A stretch of DNA of 64,000 nt from an uncultured Bacteroides sp. (lineage in GTDB: Bacteria > Bacteroidota > Bacteroidia > Bacteroidales > Bacteroidaceae), in NCBI RefSeq assembly GCF_910585845.1, contig NZ_CAJUHF010000003.1, positions 62,001 through 126,000 on the forward strand. Reading direction: 5' to 3'. Shown piece by piece: positions 61,481 through 64,000 of the stretch; positions within the stretch are counted from its first letter, which is position 1, and each line of letters starts with the position of its first letter. The notes beneath the pieces were generated by a model. That model did not search any database, had not been told where the DNA came from, and worked only from the letters and a program-made list of their open reading frames with translations. A program made the position numbers and the translations under genes.

Positions 61481-62761
61481 TTATACGTTCAGTGCCTGTT
61501 CGATATCAGCGATGATGTCTTCCGCATTTTCTATGCCGACTGAGAAACGGATCAGGTCCGGACGTACACCGGCTGCCAGCAATTGTTCGTCCGAGAGCTG
61601 GCGGTGAGTATGGCTGGCTGGATGTAGTACGCATGTACGGGCATCGGCTACATGGGTGACAATGGCTGCCAGTTTCAGCGAGTCCATGAACTTGATAGCC
61701 ACCTCGCGACCTCCTTTCAGGCCGAAAGTGACAACGCCGCAAGAGCCGTTCGGCATGTACTTCTGTGCCAGTTCGTAATACTTGTCGCCAGGCAGTCCGC
61801 AGTAATTGACCCATGCCACTTTCTCGTTTTGGGCGAGATATTCGGCAACGGCCTGCGCATTTTTGCAATGTTGCGGCATGCGCAGATGGAGTGTTTCGAG
61901 GCCGAGATTCAGTAAAAAGGCATTCTGCGGAGACTGGATGCTGCCCAAATCGCGCATCAACTGTGCGGTGGCTTTGGTGATGTAAGCCAGTTTGCCGAAG
62001 GCTTTCGTGTAGGTCAGTCCGTGATATGATTCATCGGGAGTACACAGACCAGGGAACTTCTCGGCATGGGCGTCCCAGTCGAAGTTACCGCTGTCTACAA
62101 TGGCTCCGCCTACGCTGGTAGCATGGCCATCCATATATTTGGTTGTGGAATGCACCACGATATCGGCTCCCCATTCGAACGGGCGGCAGTTGATCGGTGT
62201 CGGGAAAGTATTGTCTACGATTAGGGGCACGCCATGGCTATGGGCTATGCGGGCGAATTTCTCGATGTCAAGCACCTCCAGTGTCGGATTGGAGATTGTT
62301 TCACCGAACAGCGCCTTGGTGTTCGGGCGGAAGGCGGCGGAGATCTCCTCTTCCGGTGCGTCGGGATTGACAAAGGTAACATCAATACCCAGTTTCTTCA
62401 TGGTTACGCCGAAGAGGTTGAACGTTCCTCCGTAGATGGTGGACGAACAAACGAAATGGTCGCCTGCCTGGCAGATGTTGAAAATGGCATAGAAATTGGC
62501 AGATTGTCCGCTGGACGTCAACATGGCTGCCACACCGCCTTCGAGAGCGGCTATTTTGGCAGCAACGGCGTCATTGGTCGGATTTTGCAGGCGGGTGTAG
62601 AAGTAACCTTGGTCTTCGAGGTCGAAGAGGCGCGCCATCTGCTCACTCGTGTCATATTTGAACGTGGTACTTTGGTAGATAGGGAGCACACGGGGTTCTC
62701 CTTTTTTAGGAGTCCATCCGGCTTGTACGCAGAGTGTCTCTGGTTTGAATTGTTTGGCCAT
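61481..62761 (-). CDS. metY: O-acetylhomoserine sulfhydrylase (PLP-dependent)
   Basis: 426 aa, the length of MetY rather than the shorter MetB/MetC. PLP and family motifs: ETLCVQAGW, YFYTRLQNPTNDAVAAKIA, SSGQSANF, VDNTFPTPINCRP and the Schiff-base Lys in HSTTKYMDGHATSVGG. It makes homocysteine from O-acetylhomoserine and sulfide. The minus-strand -7 element TACTTTTG is at 62818-62811. No riboswitch is seen in the short leader. Confidence 0.95.
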   Translation of the reverse strand: MAKQFKPETLCVQAGWTPKKGEPRVLPIYQSTTFKYDTSEQMARLFDLEDQGYFYTRLQNPTNDAVAAKIAALEGGVAAMLTSSGQSANFYAIFNICQAGDHFVCSSTIYGGTFNLFGVTMKKLGIDVTFVNPDAPEEEISAAFRPNTKALFGETISNPTLEVLDIEKFARIAHSHGVPLIVDNTFPTPINCRPFEWGADIVVHSTTKYMDGHATSVGGAIVDSGNFDWDAHAEKFPGLCTPDESYHGLTYTKAFGKLAYITKATAQLMRDLGSIQSPQNAFLLNLGLETLHLRMPQHCKNAQAVAEYLAQNEKVAWVNYCGLPGDKYYELAQKYMPNGSCGVVTFGLKGGREVAIKFMDSLKLAAIVTHVADARTCVLHPASHTHRQLSDEQLLAAGVRPDLIRFSVGIENAEDIIADIEQALNV

Positions 62762-62810
62762 AATGCTATCTGTTTTTATAGTTTCTTATCAATTAACGCA
62801 TTTATGGATG

Positions 62811-62839
62811 CAAAAGTAGGGAAAATAATTGTATTTTTG
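62811..62839. promoter_or_regulatory. Back-to-back -7 elements of metY and the amidase gene
   Basis: Minus strand TACTTTTG (62818-62811) serves metY; plus strand TATTTTTG (62832-62839) serves the amidase gene. They are only 13 bp apart, so the two promoters must compete for space. Confidence 0.65.
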
Positions 62840-62882
62840 TCCGCAATAGTTAGAGTAATTAAGTGGGATATCTTTGAAATCT

Positions 62883-63920
62883 ATGGTTCGTATTCTATTT
62901 TTGTCGTTTATATCTTTCTTTCTGTTTCTCACTTCTTTCCAGGCATCGGCACAGGAGGAGAAAGCCGTACCGAAGGCAGGCGAGGGCATTTCCGCTTTCT
63001 TGCAGCGCAACAAGCGGCCGGGCAAAGCCTATTATCTGGAGTTTCTGGAACTGAACAAAAAGCAGTTGCATGGAAAGAATGAATTGCGTTTGGGGGTAAA
63101 GTATCTGCTTCCGCCACTGAAATCCACGACCGAAAAGACTTCCGGTAATTCTTCTTCCCCTTCTGCCACTGCTGTGGGTCAAACCATCCGTGAACCGCTC
63201 TTCGGGAAAGGGCTGGAGCAGGTACGAGTGAGGGGCAACCGTCTGAAAGGAGCCTGTTTCTACGTTGTCAGCGGGCATGGCGGACCGGATCCGGGTGCCA
63301 TAGGCAAGGTTGGGGGAGTGGAACTTCATGAAGATGAATATGCTTATGATGTAGCTTTGCGTCTTGCCCGCAACCTGATGGAAGAAGGAGCAAAGGTGTA
63401 CATTATCATCCGCGATGCCAAGGACGGCATTCGCGACGCGCGCTATCTGAACAACAGTAAGCGTGAAACTTGTATGGGCGATGAGATTCCCCTGAATCAG
63501 GTGGAACGCCTTCGCCAGCGATGCATCAAAATCAACGAACTCTACCGGAAAGACCGCAAGAACTATACATATTGCCGTGCCATTTTTCTGCATGTTGATA
63601 GTCGCAGCAAGCGTCAACAAACGGACGTGTTTTTCTATCATGCTCCCAGCAGTGCCAACGGCAAACGTCTGGCCACCACAATGAAGAATACCTTCGAGAC
63701 GAAGTACGACATCCATCAGCCCAATCGGGGCTTTTCGGGGACAGTAAGTCCGCGCAACCTGTATGTATTGGTCAATTCCGTTCCTCCAGGCGTTTTCGTT
63801 GAGTTGGGAAACATTCAGAATACCTTCGACCAGCGTCGTTTTGTCATTAGTTCCAATCGCCAGGCTTTGGCAAAGTGGATGATGGAAGGCTTTATAGCTG
63901 ATTATAAAAAGAATAAATGA
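62883..63920 (+). CDS. N-acetylmuramoyl-L-alanine amidase (Amidase_3), exported
   Basis: 345 aa from the ATG at 62883 (an in-frame TTG at 62874 is less likely). A signal peptide (ILFLSFISFFLFLTSFQASA) is followed by a short Lys-rich segment and a Ser/Thr-rich linker (about 85-105). The zinc amidase domain starts near 120: VVSGHGGPDPGA (His), VELHEDEYAYDVALRLA (Glu), IFLHVDSRSKR (His) and FVELGNIQNTFD (catalytic Glu). It cleaves the amide between MurNAc and the stem peptide. Confidence 0.93.
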   Translation: MVRILFLSFISFFLFLTSFQASAQEEKAVPKAGEGISAFLQRNKRPGKAYYLEFLELNKKQLHGKNELRLGVKYLLPPLKSTTEKTSGNSSSPSATAVGQTIREPLFGKGLEQVRVRGNRLKGACFYVVSGHGGPDPGAIGKVGGVELHEDEYAYDVALRLARNLMEEGAKVYIIIRDAKDGIRDARYLNNSKRETCMGDEIPLNQVERLRQRCIKINELYRKDRKNYTYCRAIFLHVDSRSKRQQTDVFFYHAPSSANGKRLATTMKNTFETKYDIHQPNRGFSGTVSPRNLYVLVNSVPPGVFVELGNIQNTFDQRRFVISSNRQALAKWMMEGFIADYKKNK

Positions 63921-63939
63921 CCTGATTTTATCTACAGAG

Positions 63940-64000
63940 ATGACTGAAGACATAGAACAGAAACTGCGAGAGTGGGCTGTGACTTACCATTGTGCCGACT
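63940..64000 (+). CDS. Start of a gene cut by the window edge
   Basis: The ATG at 63940, 19 bp after the amidase stop, opens a frame to the window end: MTEDIEQKLREWAVTYHCAD. The start resembles that of TIGR02757/DUF2400 proteins of Bacteroidetes, but 20 residues are too few to assign it. Confidence 0.45.
   Translation, partial: MTEDIEQKLREWAVTYHCAD

Overview
The window is a piece of a Bacteroides-type chromosome (Bacteroidota, Bacteroidaceae). The evidence is a SusC/SusD pair, many -7 promoter elements of the form TAnnTTTG, a C39-type peptide exporter, DUF4290, a SprA homologue beside ruvA, and a long block of conserved Bacteroides housekeeping genes. No rRNA, tRNA, CRISPR array or intact insertion sequence was seen.

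Layout. 1-978 (minus) is the incomplete end of a ROK-family repressor. It is divergent from a large plus-strand glycan-utilisation locus (1347-26164): DUF4434 proteins, a sugar MFS transporter, two ADP-ribosylglycohydrolase-fold proteins, an AGE epimerase, SusC, SusD, a DUF5018-like lipoprotein, a GDPD phosphodiesterase, a calcineurin-like phosphoesterase, a CE2-like SGNH esterase and a GH27 alpha-galactosidase. An M24 peptidase follows. On the minus strand come a 42-codon gene, the giant sprA and ruvA; then meso-diaminopimelate dehydrogenase (plus) and a patch of three decayed genes (37265-38098).

38205-45957 is the most interesting part. It holds an OmpR-type response regulator and histidine kinase, a 41-aa peptide with a double-glycine leader, a second and decayed precursor gene, a lipoprotein and a small membrane protein of unknown function, an HlyD-like protein and a C39-peptidase ABC exporter. 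Four promoters here carry the same operator: three 7-mers spaced 11 bp apart, with the -7 element always ending 57 bp after the operator begins. I read this as a peptide secretion or signalling system controlled by its own two-component system.

The rest is mostly core metabolism: nadD-gmk-yicC (minus); tsaB, DUF4290, murA (with Asp in place of the fosfomycin-target Cys), rimM, an M23 peptidase, dxr and rseP (plus); gdhA, a 57-aa membrane protein overlapping maeB, an OmpA-type lipoprotein and metY (minus); then an N-acetylmuramoyl-L-alanine amidase and the start of another gene (plus).

Intergenic DNA carries unusual structure: two arrays of a degenerate 14-bp palindrome at an exact 22-bp period (35957-36058 and 60050-60173), an unrelated direct repeat also of period 22 (22506-22565), several large hairpins with GTGTCA/TGACAC-like arms, and a GC-rich, structured 613-bp divergent spacer (48107-48719).
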